A stretch of DNA of 64,000 bases from Canibacter sp052085365 (lineage in GTDB: Bacteria; Actinomycetota; Actinomycetes; Actinomycetales; Microbacteriaceae), in the NCBI GenBank assembly GCA_052085365.1, contig JBQDFP010000010.1:1-64000 (forward strand), read 5' to 3'. The translations under genes and the position numbers were made by a program. Shown here piece by piece: positions 45,403-54,439 of the stretch. The notes under the pieces are model-generated. The model had not been told where the DNA came from. It did no database searches and saw only the letters and a list, made by a program, of their open reading frames with translations. Numbering within the stretch: position 1 is the stretch's first letter; the number at the start of each line of letters is the position of its first letter.

Positions 45403-45966
45403 ATGGCACTTTTCCGTAAAGACGCTCATCCACTCGACCTGCCAACGGTGAACATTCGCGCCCCGAGACCTGAGAGTACGGACCGCTTCGGGCGTTGGAC
45501 CGAATCAATCGCGCGCGGCATGGGTACGCCTTGGTTCCTGCTCATTCTCACGATCGTGTGTGCCGCCTGGTTAATGTGGAACACCTGGGGACCTGAAACC
45601 TGGCGTTTTGACTCCGCAGCGATCGGATTCACAGCGCTGACCCTTATCCTGTCACTGCAGGCCTCATATGCAGCGCCGATGCTCTTGCTCGCGCAGAACC
45701 GTCAAGATGACCGTGACCGTGTTCAGATCGAGCAAGATCGACAGCGAGCTGAACGAAACCTTGCCGACACCGAGTTTTTGGCTCGAGAAGTCGTTGCATT
45801 GAGGCTCGCACTCAAAGATTTGCCAGACCGAGACTGGCTCCGCCAAGAGTTGAAAGACATGCTCGAAGAACTCATAGAAGATTCGAGTGCGGATCCTTCT
45901 CACGAGCATGAGCAGTCCGGTTCTAAACCAGTAGAAGCTGACGAGGAGAATGACCCACACACCTGA
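45403..45966 (+). CDS. DUF1003 family membrane protein
   Basis: A 187-residue DUF1003 protein with two membrane helices (PWFLLILTIVCAAWLMWN, FDSAAIGFTALTLILSLQAS), the conserved ASYAAPMLLLAQNRQDDRDR turn and a long charged cytoplasmic coiled-coil region. The function is unknown. The ATG follows the stop of the MgtE-N/CBS gene without a gap, and its end overlaps mrp by 17 bases. The three genes form a common actinobacterial operon. Confidence 0.93.
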   Translation: MALFRKDAHPLDLPTVNIRAPRPESTDRFGRWTESIARGMGTPWFLLILTIVCAAWLMWNTWGPETWRFDSAAIGFTALTLILSLQASYAAPMLLLAQNRQDDRDRVQIEQDRQRAERNLADTEFLAREVVALRLALKDLPDRDWLRQELKDMLEELIEDSSADPSHEHEQSGSKPVEADEENDPHT

Positions 45967-47122
45967 TAACGACACGAATCCTGATCCACGCATTACAGCA
46001 ATTTGGCGGGCTCTCGCACGCGTAAATGATCCTGAAATACGTCAGCCGATTACTGACTTGGGAATGGTCCAGGAGGTGAGGATTGCCTCCGACGACGTGC
46101 CAGAAGTTGATCTTCTTCTTACAATCTCGGGATGCCCAGCTGCGCAACACATTGAGGATTCAGCACACGCAGCAGCGTTAACTGCACCCCGAGTCGATCA
46201 GGCTCGCATCAACGTGGGTGTTATGACTCCGGAGCAGCGTAAAGAATTCATCCAACAGGTGCGCGGAGATCGAACGCACGAAGTGCAATTCGGGCCAGAC
46301 TCCCTGACACGAGTGATTGCTGTAACCAGTGGCAAAGGTGGCGTTGGGAAGTCCTCACTCACAGCGTCACTTGCAACCGCATTTGCGGCAAAGGGTCGCA
46401 AAGTAGGCCTTATTGATGCCGATGTTTTTGGATTTTCGATCCCCGGCATTATGGGACTTACTCACGATGGCGTGGCGCAAACACCCACGAAGATTAATGA
46501 CCTAATTTTGCCGCCGATCGCTTACGATGTTCAAGTTATTTCAATTGGGATGTTTCTTGGAGATGCGGACCCACGAAAAACCGCAGTTTCCTGGCGTGGT
46601 CCGATGCTGCACCGAACGATTGAACAATTTCTGCGAGACGTCTGGTTTGGCGACCTTGACGTTCTGTTCCTTGACTTACCCCCCGGCACCGGAGATATTG
46701 CGATTAGCGTTGGACAGCTCCTGCCACAAGCTGAGGTGCTGGTAGTGACGACACCGCAGGAAGCAGCTGCAGATGTCGCAGTGCGCAGTGCGGTGCTCGC
46801 CCGGCAGTCAGGTCAGCGCGTTGTTGGTGTGGTCGAAAACATGTCAAGTTTTTATGCTCCGGACGGCAGCCTGGTCGAACTATTTGGGTCGGGCGGCGGC
46901 CAACTCGTTGCGTCGAGGCTGACTGATGATGAGCATGGTGAGGTGCCTCTGCTGGGAAGTGTGCCCCTATCATCACAATTCCGCGAAGCCGGCGATTTAG
47001 GTAAACCGGCAGTGTTGACTCACCCTAACGACCCTGCCGCGCAGGAAGTTCAACGAATTGCGGACGAGCTCGACCGCCAGGGTCGTGGCCTTCAAGGTCG
47101 GCGATTGCCCGTCTCGTTGTAG
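45950..47122 (+). CDS. mrp: Mrp/NBP35 family P-loop ATPase
   Basis: A 390-residue ApbC/Mrp-type ATPase, a likely Fe-S cluster carrier. The N-terminal domain is of the MIP18/DUF59 kind (ALARVNDPEIRQPITDLGM, TISGCPAAQHIED). The deviant Walker A is TSGKGGVGKSSLT, followed by GLIDADVFGFSIPGI and DLPPGTGDIA. The CxxC that bridges clusters in other Mrp proteins is missing (VVENMSSFYAPDGS), as I recall for Rv1229c, so actinobacterial Mrp may hold clusters differently. It ends just before a hairpin shared with tatB. Confidence 0.95.
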   Translation: MTHTPDNDTNPDPRITAIWRALARVNDPEIRQPITDLGMVQEVRIASDDVPEVDLLLTISGCPAAQHIEDSAHAAALTAPRVDQARINVGVMTPEQRKEFIQQVRGDRTHEVQFGPDSLTRVIAVTSGKGGVGKSSLTASLATAFAAKGRKVGLIDADVFGFSIPGIMGLTHDGVAQTPTKINDLILPPIAYDVQVISIGMFLGDADPRKTAVSWRGPMLHRTIEQFLRDVWFGDLDVLFLDLPPGTGDIAISVGQLLPQAEVLVVTTPQEAAADVAVRSAVLARQSGQRVVGVVENMSSFYAPDGSLVELFGSGGGQLVASRLTDDEHGEVPLLGSVPLSSQFREAGDLGKPAVLTHPNDPAAQEVQRIADELDRQGRGLQGRRLPVSL

Positions 47123-47133
47123 GTAATCGTTCA

Positions 47134-47159
47134 GCCACCTAGCCGAACGGCTAGGTGGC
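47134..47159. terminator. Bidirectional terminator between mrp and tatB
   Basis: GCCACCTAGCC and its exact complement form an 11-bp stem with a 4-base loop between the two convergent genes, overlapping the tatB stop codon. There is no U-run on either side. Confidence 0.7.
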
Positions 47160-47582
47160 CTCATCATCAAAATTAAAGTCGGTGCGACCATCCGTGCGTG
47201 ATTTGGCCAGCGCTGCTGCCGCAATAGCGGCACCGCTTGATGCAACGGTAGCGGTGCCGTCGCTCGCTATTTGACGGCTCTTGATCGCCTGGGCTTGTCG
47301 TTGGGTTCGTCGTTCGGCATCGACTTCACGTCGGTCCTCTTCGAGTGCGTCACGAATGATTCTGCGAGGATCGTACTGTCGGGGGTCGAGTTGCTTCCAG
47401 TCGACTTCATCGAAGTCCTCCCCCATTTCATCACGCAGTCGATCTTTCGCTGATTCAGACATTCGACGAATGTTCTTCACCAGCTGGCCCAGTTTTTGCG
47501 CATAGATTGGGAGGCGTTCGGGCCCGAGCAACACCAAAGCGATCACCAAGATCACCAGGAATTTATCGATAGACAGGCCCAT
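47151..47582 (-). CDS. tatB: Sec-independent translocase subunit TatB
   Basis: A 143-residue TatB-type protein. The N-terminal helix MGLSIDKFLVILVIALVLLG is followed by the family PERLPIYAQKLGQLVKNIRR amphipathic segment and a charged helical tail ending in an Ala/Ser-rich stretch. TatB helps dock twin-arginine substrates on TatC. The neighbouring O-methyltransferase and mrp genes match the M. tuberculosis order (Rv1220c, Rv1224, Rv1229c). sigE and htrA, which lie between them there, are absent here. ATG 47582 has TACGAT six bases before it. The Tat-dependent peroxidase at the right edge is a possible client. Confidence 0.9.
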   Translation of the reverse strand: MGLSIDKFLVILVIALVLLGPERLPIYAQKLGQLVKNIRRMSESAKDRLRDEMGEDFDEVDWKQLDPRQYDPRRIIRDALEEDRREVDAERRTQRQAQAIKSRQIASDGTATVASSGAAIAAAALAKSRTDGRTDFNFDDEAT

Positions 47583-47588
47583 GCTTCT

Positions 47589-47594
47589 ATCGTA
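47589..47594 (-). promoter_or_regulatory. Putative -10 of tatB
   Basis: On the minus strand TACGAT stands six bases before the ATG at 47582, with no strong ribosome site between. This is a candidate leaderless promoter. Confidence 0.45.
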
Positions 47595-47705
47595 TCGCTT
47601 CGGTGACTCTGAATCGTATTCGGGTGATCCGCATGCTGCACTGAGGAAACACACACTCGGTGCCATAAACTAGCTAGGACACCCGTTCTAGGAGCCTGCA
47701 AGTAT

Positions 47706-48341
47706 ATGAGCAAAATCGAAAGAAATTGGCAGTACGCCGAGCAGTTCCCTGTGGAAACTGAACCTGTGCAGAAGGCAAGACGTTTGTCGATGGAGCTCGG
47801 TATCGAACCGGTGAGCCCGTCTATTGCGGCATATCTCGCCAGCGTTGTGACACTCACCGGTGCACAATCAATATGTGAGCTTGGCACCGGTGTAGGTGTC
47901 AGTGGTTTGTCGCTGCTTCGTTACTCCGAACGCGCACATCTCACATCAATCGATATTGAAGGCGAACATCACCGGAATGCACGTCAATTGTTTGCTCACG
48001 GTGGCGTTGCTGCCGCCCGTCTTCGCCTCATCGAAGGTGATGCCCATAAAGTGCTCCCGCGGCTCAATACCGACGCGTACGACCTGATGGTCATTGACGC
48101 GGATCCGGAAGGACTGCTCGAATACGTCGAGTATGGGCTCCAAGTGGTGCGCCCGGGCGGCACCATCGTTATCCCGAATGTGCTGTGGCGCGGCCGTGTA
48201 TCCGACCCAGCAGCTCGAGACGATGTGACTGCGGGTTTCCGAGACCTGTTACAGATGGTCGCCGATTCTCCGGCGATTGTTCCATCATTGTCGCCATCTG
48301 GCGACGGAGTACTCACGCTGACTCGTATCTCAATCTCGTGA
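47706..48341 (+). CDS. SAM-dependent O-methyltransferase (Rv1220c-like)
   Basis: A 211-residue class I methyltransferase of the catechol/caffeoyl-CoA O-methyltransferase family. The SAM site is ICELGTGVGVSGLSLL, then LTSIDIEGEHHRNA, YDLMVIDADPEGLLEYVEY and GGTIVIPNVLWRGRV. IPNVLW replaces the usual DNVLW, so a metal-ligand Asp is altered. The substrate is unknown. An AGGAG lies 13 bases before ATG 47706, rather far. The tatB gene runs divergently 123 bp upstream, and a strong terminator follows. Confidence 0.92.
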   Translation: MSKIERNWQYAEQFPVETEPVQKARRLSMELGIEPVSPSIAAYLASVVTLTGAQSICELGTGVGVSGLSLLRYSERAHLTSIDIEGEHHRNARQLFAHGGVAAARLRLIEGDAHKVLPRLNTDAYDLMVIDADPEGLLEYVEYGLQVVRPGGTIVIPNVLWRGRVSDPAARDDVTAGFRDLLQMVADSPAIVPSLSPSGDGVLTLTRISIS

Positions 48342-48379
48342 GTTCACGTACCTGCATATATGCATAACCGTATACGTAT

Positions 48380-48422
48380 AAAAGAATCCCGCCTGCGCAA
48401 TTGCACCGGCGGGATTCTTTTT
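48380..48422. terminator. Bidirectional rho-independent terminator
   Basis: AAAGAATCCCGCC pairs perfectly with GGCGGGATTCTTT (13 bp) across a 14-base loop, with a T-run on the right and an A-run on the left. It serves both the methyltransferase gene and the convergent DUF3117 gene. Confidence 0.9.
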
Positions 48423-48434
48423 GAAGCTGAATGA

Positions 48435-48602
48435 CTAGCCAACTACTCCGTTAAGCACGTCTCGAAGTTCGGTCGCTTCTTCATCGTTAACCGAAACCAC
48501 GAGGCGACCGCCCCCCTCGAGCGGTACGCGAACAACGATCACCCGTCCTTCTCGAACCGCTTCCATAGGGCCGTCGCTAGTCCTCGGTTTCATTGCAGCC
48601 AT
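48435..48602 (-). CDS. DUF3117 family protein
   Basis: A 55-residue protein of DUF3117, a tiny, highly conserved actinobacterial family of unknown function. It starts MAAMKPRTSDGPMEAVREG and continues VRVPLEGGGRLVVS. ATG 48602 has an AAGGAGG site seven bases upstream, which overrules the longer in-frame start at 48671. It stands alone between two terminators. Confidence 0.95.
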   Translation of the reverse strand: MAAMKPRTSDGPMEAVREGRVIVVRVPLEGGGRLVVSVNDEEATELRDVLNGVVG

Positions 48603-48719
48603 GAACGCCTCCTTATGCTCTTGGTTATTCCATTCTACTGATTTGCCGCGGCCCGTGCTCAGATTTGTCATGTACGCGTGCCAAATCTCGATTTAACGTA
48701 TGGAATTCGCATCTGTAAC

Positions 48720-48759
48720 AAAAAAATAGGTCACGCGAGCCTCCTGGCGCGTGACCTAT
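48720..48759 (-). terminator. Rho-independent terminator of gltA
   Basis: A 12-bp perfect stem (ATAGGTCACGCG and complement, loop 48738-48747) is followed on the minus strand by a run of seven T. It lies 33 bp beyond the gltA stop. Confidence 0.92.
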
Positions 48760-48791
48760 CGGTGAGCAGTCGTTAGCGATCTCGTAACATA

Positions 48792-50096
48792 CTATTTGCG
48801 GTCGAGATGCCGTTCAGCCGAACCGACATACAGCTGCTGAGGCCGACCAATCTTGGTATATGGGTCGTTCAGTGACTCGCGGAATTGCGCAATCCAGCCC
48901 GGCAAACGACCGATAGCGAACAACACAGTGAACATACGTGTTGGGAAGCCCATGGCTTTGTAGATTACGCCAGTGTAGAAGTCCACGTTCGGGTAGAGTT
49001 GACGCTCTTTAAAGTAATCATCTTCAAGCGCAATCTGTTCAAGCTCTTGCGCAATACCCAATAGCGGATCATTCACTCCAAGCTCATCCAAAACGCTCTG
49101 TGCACTGTCTTTCACAATGCGGGCGCGAGGGTCATAGTTCTTATAGACTCGGTGGCCAAAGCCCATAAGCTTGATGCCGGCTTCCTTCTTTTTGACTCGC
49201 TCGACAAAAGCTTCGACACCCTGTCCCGAATCTCGGATCTGTCCCAGCATCGTCAGGACCGCTTCGTTGGCGCCTCCGTGGAGCGGACCGGAAAGCGCGT
49301 TAATGCCTGCCGAAATTGACGAGAACATGTTCGCACCTGTAGAACCGACCAGTCGCACCGTTGAAGTTGAAGCGTTCTGTTCATGATCAGCATGCAATAT
49401 GAGCAAGCGGTCAAGCGCTTGCACGAGCACCGGGTTCATTTCATAGGGCTCTGCGCGGTTGCCAAAGTTGAGTCGCAAGAAGTTTTCAACAAAATTTTGC
49501 GAGTTATCTGGATACAGGAACGACTGCCCGATCGACTTTTTATGCGCGTAGGCTGCAATAACAGGGATCTTTGCAAGCATACGAATCGTATTCGTTTCGA
49601 TGGCTTCTTCAGAGTTGTTATTGACCGAGTCTTCGTAAAACGTTGAGAGCGCTTGAATTCCACCAGAGAGCACAGCCATGGGATGGGCTGTGTGTGGCAG
49701 ACCTTCAAAGAAATACTTCATATCTTCGTGAAGCAGCGTGTGGCGACGAATCTCTTGATCAAACTTTTCCATCGCATCAGATGACGGCAGTTCCCCATAG
49801 ATCAAGAGATACGCGACCTCAAGAAATGTTGAGTCTTGAGCAAGTTCCTCAATCGGGTACCCACGGTAACGCAAAATGCCTTGATCGCCGTCAATATAGG
49901 TGATCTCTGACCGAGTCGACGAAGTATTCACAAACCCATAATCGAGCGCCGTCAAATCGGTCTGTTTCATGAAGGTGCTCATGTCAACAGACGAACGCCC
50001 ATCAACGGAAGGAATGATCGGAAGTTCGGTCTCTTTACCGTTGTATAAAAACTTCGCAGTCTGACCTTGCTCGTTGCTTGGTGTTTGTGCAGTCAC
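48792..50096 (-). CDS. gltA: Citrate synthase
   Basis: A 434-residue type II citrate synthase that condenses acetyl-CoA with oxaloacetate. The catalytic parts are ILHADHEQNASTSTVR, SGPLHGGANEAV and PNVDFYTGVIY, and the family pieces YIDGDQGILRYRGYPIEEL and GFGHRVYKNYDPRA are present. The length is that of the hexameric NADH-sensitive Gram-negative/actinobacterial type. GTG 50096 has a perfect AAGGAG. A strong terminator follows, so it is monocistronic. Confidence 0.97.
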   Translation of the reverse strand: MTAQTPSNEQGQTAKFLYNGKETELPIIPSVDGRSSVDMSTFMKQTDLTALDYGFVNTSSTRSEITYIDGDQGILRYRGYPIEELAQDSTFLEVAYLLIYGELPSSDAMEKFDQEIRRHTLLHEDMKYFFEGLPHTAHPMAVLSGGIQALSTFYEDSVNNNSEEAIETNTIRMLAKIPVIAAYAHKKSIGQSFLYPDNSQNFVENFLRLNFGNRAEPYEMNPVLVQALDRLLILHADHEQNASTSTVRLVGSTGANMFSSISAGINALSGPLHGGANEAVLTMLGQIRDSGQGVEAFVERVKKKEAGIKLMGFGHRVYKNYDPRARIVKDSAQSVLDELGVNDPLLGIAQELEQIALEDDYFKERQLYPNVDFYTGVIYKAMGFPTRMFTVLFAIGRLPGWIAQFRESLNDPYTKIGRPQQLYVGSAERHLDRK

Positions 50097-50271
50097 GCTT
50101 TCTCCTTGCTATGGCATGGCTTTAGTAGAGACGTTTCTTCATAGAAACAGTCCCCCTATTTTCACTTCGAGATCCCGAAGCGTTCCGCCAGGACCATTTA
50201 TTCACGACATTACTTGAAATCCTACCCCGAAGGCTGGTGTTGCCGCACGGTGACAATTCACTCTCTCTACG

Positions 50272-50589
50272 CTATGCCTGTGGCGGGAGTGCCGCAACTA
50301 TCGGATGGTCGAACGCGTAGGGACCAACTCGTGCAGCTCCTCCCGGTGACCCGATTTCTTCAAAAAAGTCGACGTTCACCGAGTAATATTCAGACCATTC
50401 GTCTGGTAAATCATCCTCATAGTAGATCGCTTCAACGGGACAAACTGGTTCACAAGCACCGCAGTCGACGCATTCGTCCGGGTGGATGTATAGCGCGCGT
50501 TCACCTTCGTATATGCAATCAACAGGGCATTCATCTACGCAAGCTCGATCTTTTACATCTACACAAGGCAGCGCAATTACAAATGTCAC
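50272..50589 (-). CDS. fdxA: Ferredoxin FdxA, 7Fe type
   Basis: A 105-residue ferredoxin carrying a [3Fe-4S] and a [4Fe-4S] cluster, with Cys at 9, 17, 21, 25, 40, 43, 46 and 50 (CVDECPVDC and CVDCGACEPVCP). The tail after residue 60 is that of actinobacterial FdxA (DEWSEYYSVNVDFF). The GTG start overlaps the stop of the disaccharide phosphorylase gene (GTGA), and its ribosome site lies in that gene. FdxA is normally next to an aminotransferase or dap genes, so this partner is unusual. Confidence 0.96.
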   Translation of the reverse strand: MTFVIALPCVDVKDRACVDECPVDCIYEGERALYIHPDECVDCGACEPVCPVEAIYYEDDLPDEWSEYYSVNVDFFEEIGSPGGAARVGPYAFDHPIVAALPPQA

Positions 50590-53150
50590 CGAGAATCCCC
50601 TCCCTCTTGCTCTTTCAGCCAGTGTACCGCCGATTCATATTCCTCAATCACTTCGATCGTTGGGATGTCAGTGGTAATGTACTCCAGTTCAGAATTACCA
50701 TTCTGACGAGGAAGCATACTTGCGGACAGCCCTGGAAATTCACCCAAGTCTGGACCCTGATTTTCAAGCACAACGATGAGAGTGCCTTCGGGCTCGAGCA
50801 CATGCTGCACTCCTCGAATACCGATAGGCACACTTCCTGCACCAGACAGGTGTGTGAAACGAATCTCATCAGCAGTCAGTTCGACCTTCATCTCGTTACT
50901 GCGCCACTGCAGACAGAAGGTGAGAGCTTCCCATGACTTCGGGAGTCGTGGGTCAAAGGCGAGTTCGCCATTCGTGTCTCGCAAACCTGCAAAGCCCTGG
51001 ACAAGTGCAATCCACACCCCACCCGCTGATGCAATATGCACACCGTCGCTGGCGTTATTATGCAGGTCATCAAGGTCCACGAGCAACGCATGATGGAAAT
51101 AGTCCAGCGCGAGCTCGTGGTACCCGACTTCTGCCGCGATAACGGATTGGACCACGGCCGACAGGCTGGAATCACCCGTCGTTAAACGGTCGTAGTATTC
51201 AAAGTTTGCGCGTTTTTCATCGGCGGTGAAGTCACCGCTTGCCAAGAGCATTGCGAGCACGACATCTGCTTGTTTCAACACTTGAAAACGGTAGATTACT
51301 AGCGGGTGAAAATGTAGCAGGAGTGGCTTTTGTGAAGGCGGTGTTGCGGCTAAATCCCACACTTCAAGTTCAAGAAAGTGCGCATCCTGCGGGTGGATCT
51401 TGTGCGTCTCGTTGTAATGAATCGCCATACCTTGCTCAGCATCACGCCACTGGTCAATTTCTTGCTCAGTCACGTCCAAACGCTCAAGCATCGCTGTGTG
51501 CTCGTCGGGCGAGCGTTCGTCAAGGAATTCAAGCAGGTCTAGCGCACTTCGCAGGTTAAAGCGAGCCATGACGTTGGTATAGAGGTTGTCATTCACGACG
51601 GTGGTGTACTCGTCAGGTCCGGTCACCCCATGAATATGGAATGCCCGTGTGCCATCTGGTTCAACCCGCCAAAAGCCAAGTGACATCCACATGCGAGCAG
51701 TTTCAATCGCAATATCGCCTGCTTTTCCACCAATAAATTCAGTGTCACCGGTCGCCCGAACATACCGTGCGAGTGCGTAGGTGATATCGGCATTAATGTG
51801 GAATTGAGCAGTTCCAGCCGCATAGTAGGCACTCGCTTCTGCGCCATTAATCGTGCGCCACGCGAAGATCGCACCGCTTTCGTTGAGTTCCGCGGCACGT
51901 GCTCTGGCGGCAGGCAAAAGCCGTTCGCGGAATCGCAGCGCATTCCGGGCCCACTGCGGGCTTGTGTAGGTCAAGAATGGGGAAACGTAAATTTCACTGT
52001 CCCAGAAGTAGTGGCCGCTATAGCCTGAACCGGTCAGGCCCTTCGCAGGGATACCACGCCCGTCAGCGCGTGCCGATGCTTGTGCGAGTTGGAACAGGTT
52101 CCAGTTCACGGCTTGCTGCATACGAGAGTCAACACCGTGGATTTCTACCGCGCTTCGCTCCCAAAACCTGTCCAGGAACTCTCGCTGTTCGATCCACCGT
52201 TGCTCTTTGGGATGTCGCTGCTGCTCATTGAGCTGCTGCACACATCGGTCAACGAGCTCTCGCCCACTTGCGGCCTGCGAAAAGTCATAGGCCGAAGTTT
52301 TCACGAGCGTGATTTCTGTCCCAGCTGCAAGCGTGCCCTGGAACAGGTGTCGGACACGGTCTTCAGTAGCCTGGACCTCGCTGCTCCATTCAACCTCATC
52401 AGGAGTGAACAGCTCGTGATCCACTCCCACAACGACGCCCATACGGGAATTCGTCGTGCGATAGGCACGAACGCTGCGTGGGCCATCATCGAACCCAGAC
52501 TCATGGTTCAGAATGCGTTCGGTAAACGAGTCAGATTTCCTTGGGTCTGAAATTTTCACGTCCCCAACCGGTGACTGCTCCATTTCATTCCCCGGGGTGA
52601 TTCGATTCATGTCTTGTCGGTTCGCGATGAGACTCGAAATCGTCATGTTCGCGTCTTGATCGACAGTCACGCTGTATTCGGTGGTGGTGATGTGTCGATG
52701 CGTGAATGAAACCATACGCTTCGAGTTCACCGTGACCCGTTTGCCTGAAGGCGTGTGCCAGGTAAAGGAACGGGCGAGAGTTCCTGCTTTGAGGTCGAGC
52801 GTCTGTTTCACGTCGTACAGCTCTGCAGTGTCGAGGTTTAGTCGTTCATCATCGACATACAATCGGATAGTTTTCGTGTCGGGCACGTTGACGATAGTTT
52901 GACCGATTTCAGCGAATCCGTATGCATTTTCTGCATGCTCAATCCGCCACGTTTCATGGAATCCATTTAAAAACGTGCCGTGTGAACCAACGGGAAGACC
53001 CTCTGGGAAATTTCCTCGCAACCCGACGAAACCATTGGCGAGCGCAAAGATTGTCTCGTTCAGTTCGCAGTGTGTGGCGTCAATGCTGGTCAGCTCGAGC
53101 TGCCACGGGTTGTCTCCGTAGTCGCGAACGGAGTGGTAGCTATCTGTCAC
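50586..53150 (-). CDS. Glycoside hydrolase family 65 disaccharide phosphorylase
   Basis: An 854-residue GH65 enzyme, probably splitting an alpha-glucosidic disaccharide (maltose, trehalose, kojibiose or similar) with phosphate into glucose and beta-glucose 1-phosphate. The catalytic Glu is in GPDEY (511-515), and YFWDSEIYVSPF and the N-terminal NETIFALANGFVGLRGNFPEG fit the family. The phosphate-binding region (QKPLLLHFHPLVIY, QADVVLAML) is present, which favours phosphorylase over hydrolase. The substrate cannot be read from the sequence. GTG 53150 follows AAGGATG. The upstream beta-phosphoglucomutase gene supports the phosphorylase role. Confidence 0.93.
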   Translation of the reverse strand: MTDSYHSVRDYGDNPWQLELTSIDATHCELNETIFALANGFVGLRGNFPEGLPVGSHGTFLNGFHETWRIEHAENAYGFAEIGQTIVNVPDTKTIRLYVDDERLNLDTAELYDVKQTLDLKAGTLARSFTWHTPSGKRVTVNSKRMVSFTHRHITTTEYSVTVDQDANMTISSLIANRQDMNRITPGNEMEQSPVGDVKISDPRKSDSFTERILNHESGFDDGPRSVRAYRTTNSRMGVVVGVDHELFTPDEVEWSSEVQATEDRVRHLFQGTLAAGTEITLVKTSAYDFSQAASGRELVDRCVQQLNEQQRHPKEQRWIEQREFLDRFWERSAVEIHGVDSRMQQAVNWNLFQLAQASARADGRGIPAKGLTGSGYSGHYFWDSEIYVSPFLTYTSPQWARNALRFRERLLPAARARAAELNESGAIFAWRTINGAEASAYYAAGTAQFHINADITYALARYVRATGDTEFIGGKAGDIAIETARMWMSLGFWRVEPDGTRAFHIHGVTGPDEYTTVVNDNLYTNVMARFNLRSALDLLEFLDERSPDEHTAMLERLDVTEQEIDQWRDAEQGMAIHYNETHKIHPQDAHFLELEVWDLAATPPSQKPLLLHFHPLVIYRFQVLKQADVVLAMLLASGDFTADEKRANFEYYDRLTTGDSSLSAVVQSVIAAEVGYHELALDYFHHALLVDLDDLHNNASDGVHIASAGGVWIALVQGFAGLRDTNGELAFDPRLPKSWEALTFCLQWRSNEMKVELTADEIRFTHLSGAGSVPIGIRGVQHVLEPEGTLIVVLENQGPDLGEFPGLSASMLPRQNGNSELEYITTDIPTIEVIEEYESAVHWLKEQEGGDSR

Positions 53151-53159
53151 GCTTCATCC

Positions 53160-53906
53160 TTACTTGCTTGAAATGAGGTCGGCCAGGTCCGATACGACAA
53201 TATGTGCCCCGGCCTGTTTCAGTGCGCTCGCCCCGGTTCCTCGGTTCACGCCAACGACTTGAGCGAAGTTTCCTGCAGCACCAGCAGCGACACCAGAAAG
53301 TGCGTCTTCAAACACGATTGCCTCGCTCGGGTCGACGCCAAGTTGCTGTGCAGCATAGAGGTAGGTGTCAGGGGCAGGTTTCCCTGCGAGCTGTTTCTCC
53401 TGAGCGACGTTGCCATCTACTACCGTTTGAAACCGGCCCGCTAGTCCTGAAACTTCTAGAACCTGCTGCGCATTTCGTGAAGATGAAACCACTGCGAGTT
53501 TAAACTTTGGGGAGTTGAGCTGATCAAGTAACGCGAGTGAACCTGGGTACGGTTGGATTCCGTCCCGGTCAAGAATCACACGAAAGCGTCGGTTTTTTTC
53601 GTTGCCTATGCCGCAGACAGTAGTGAGTTCGGTGTCTGTTTCTGAACCCCATGGAAGCGTGATACCTCGTGAGTTGAGCAACGTTTGAACACCGTCGAAG
53701 CGGCTTCTCCCGTCAAGAGTTTCGAAATATTCGTGTTCTTGATAGGCAGGGTGGCCATTCGCGATAAAGAAGTCGTTGAAGGTTTCTTCCCATGCACGCA
53801 TGTGGATTTCAACGGTTGGGGTGAGCACTCCGTCAAGATCGAATAAGAAGCCGCTCAGCGAAGATTTTGGAGTTGTGCCGACTGCGGGCTCAAATGAATT
53901 GCTCAT
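53160..53906 (-). CDS. pgmB: Beta-phosphoglucomutase-like HAD hydrolase
   Basis: A 248-residue HAD-family enzyme likely to convert beta-glucose 1-phosphate to glucose 6-phosphate. Motif 1 is FLFDLDGVLTPT (nucleophile and acid/base Asp), motif 2 VVSSSRNA, motif 3 GKPAPDTYL and motif 4 IVFEDALSGVAAG. Next to a GH65 phosphorylase this reaction completes disaccharide use. ATG 53906 was chosen. A GTG at 53924 is in frame. The gap to the phosphorylase gene is nine bases. Confidence 0.9.
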   Translation of the reverse strand: MSNSFEPAVGTTPKSSLSGFLFDLDGVLTPTVEIHMRAWEETFNDFFIANGHPAYQEHEYFETLDGRSRFDGVQTLLNSRGITLPWGSETDTELTTVCGIGNEKNRRFRVILDRDGIQPYPGSLALLDQLNSPKFKLAVVSSSRNAQQVLEVSGLAGRFQTVVDGNVAQEKQLAGKPAPDTYLYAAQQLGVDPSEAIVFEDALSGVAAGAAGNFAQVVGVNRGTGASALKQAGAHIVVSDLADLISSK

Positions 53907-53981
53907 ATCGTCCAGCCTACCCACGGCGAGCTTTATTCGGGCTGCATTTCAGTATCAAACGCGACACCGAATCTAGTTTGC

Positions 53982-54416
53982 TCATGCGAGCTGCGCATAG
54001 AACAAAACGGCCCATACGCTGACGATAAGTATTGGTCCGGCAGCAAACACTGCTCCTTTGCCTTCTCGGGTTCTCTTCCAGAGCGCATTCAGGAAGAGCG
54101 TGGCGCTTGCAAGTACCGCATATGGGCTCAGAAACTCACTGCCCGCGTGGATTACCACGACCCAGCAGAGCAGAGGCAGAAGCTTCACATCCCCCATTCC
54201 GAGTCCGTCTGGAGACACTGCTCGAAGTGTCGCTCCAAAAACGAACGCGATTCCTGCACCGTATATTGCGTTTGGCGTTACCACCTGAGCGACCACGTCA
54301 CTCGTGATGATCGTGAGTGTCCCTAAGCCAAGCAGGCGGTTCGGGAGACGGAGCTCTTGGCTGTCAGTATGAGTCAACGCGACTGATAGCGCTGCGAAGA
54401 GTACAAGAGTGAGCAT
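53982..54416 (-). CDS. Small prepilin peptidase (A24 family)
   Basis: A 144-residue membrane protein of the type IV prepilin peptidase family without the N-methylating domain. The two catalytic Asp are Asp18 (HTDSQELRLPN) and Asp76 (GMGDVKLL), separated by hydrophobic helices. It would cleave the leader of Flp/tad-type pilins or type II-like pseudopilins. No pilus gene is visible in the window. It lies 23 bp after argB on the same strand. Confidence 0.85.
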   Translation of the reverse strand: MLTLVLFAALSVALTHTDSQELRLPNRLLGLGTLTIITSDVVAQVVTPNAIYGAGIAFVFGATLRAVSPDGLGMGDVKLLPLLCWVVVIHAGSEFLSPYAVLASATLFLNALWKRTREGKGAVFAAGPILIVSVWAVLFYAQLA

Positions 54417-54439
54417 CGGGGGCTGCGCACGGGTAGATA

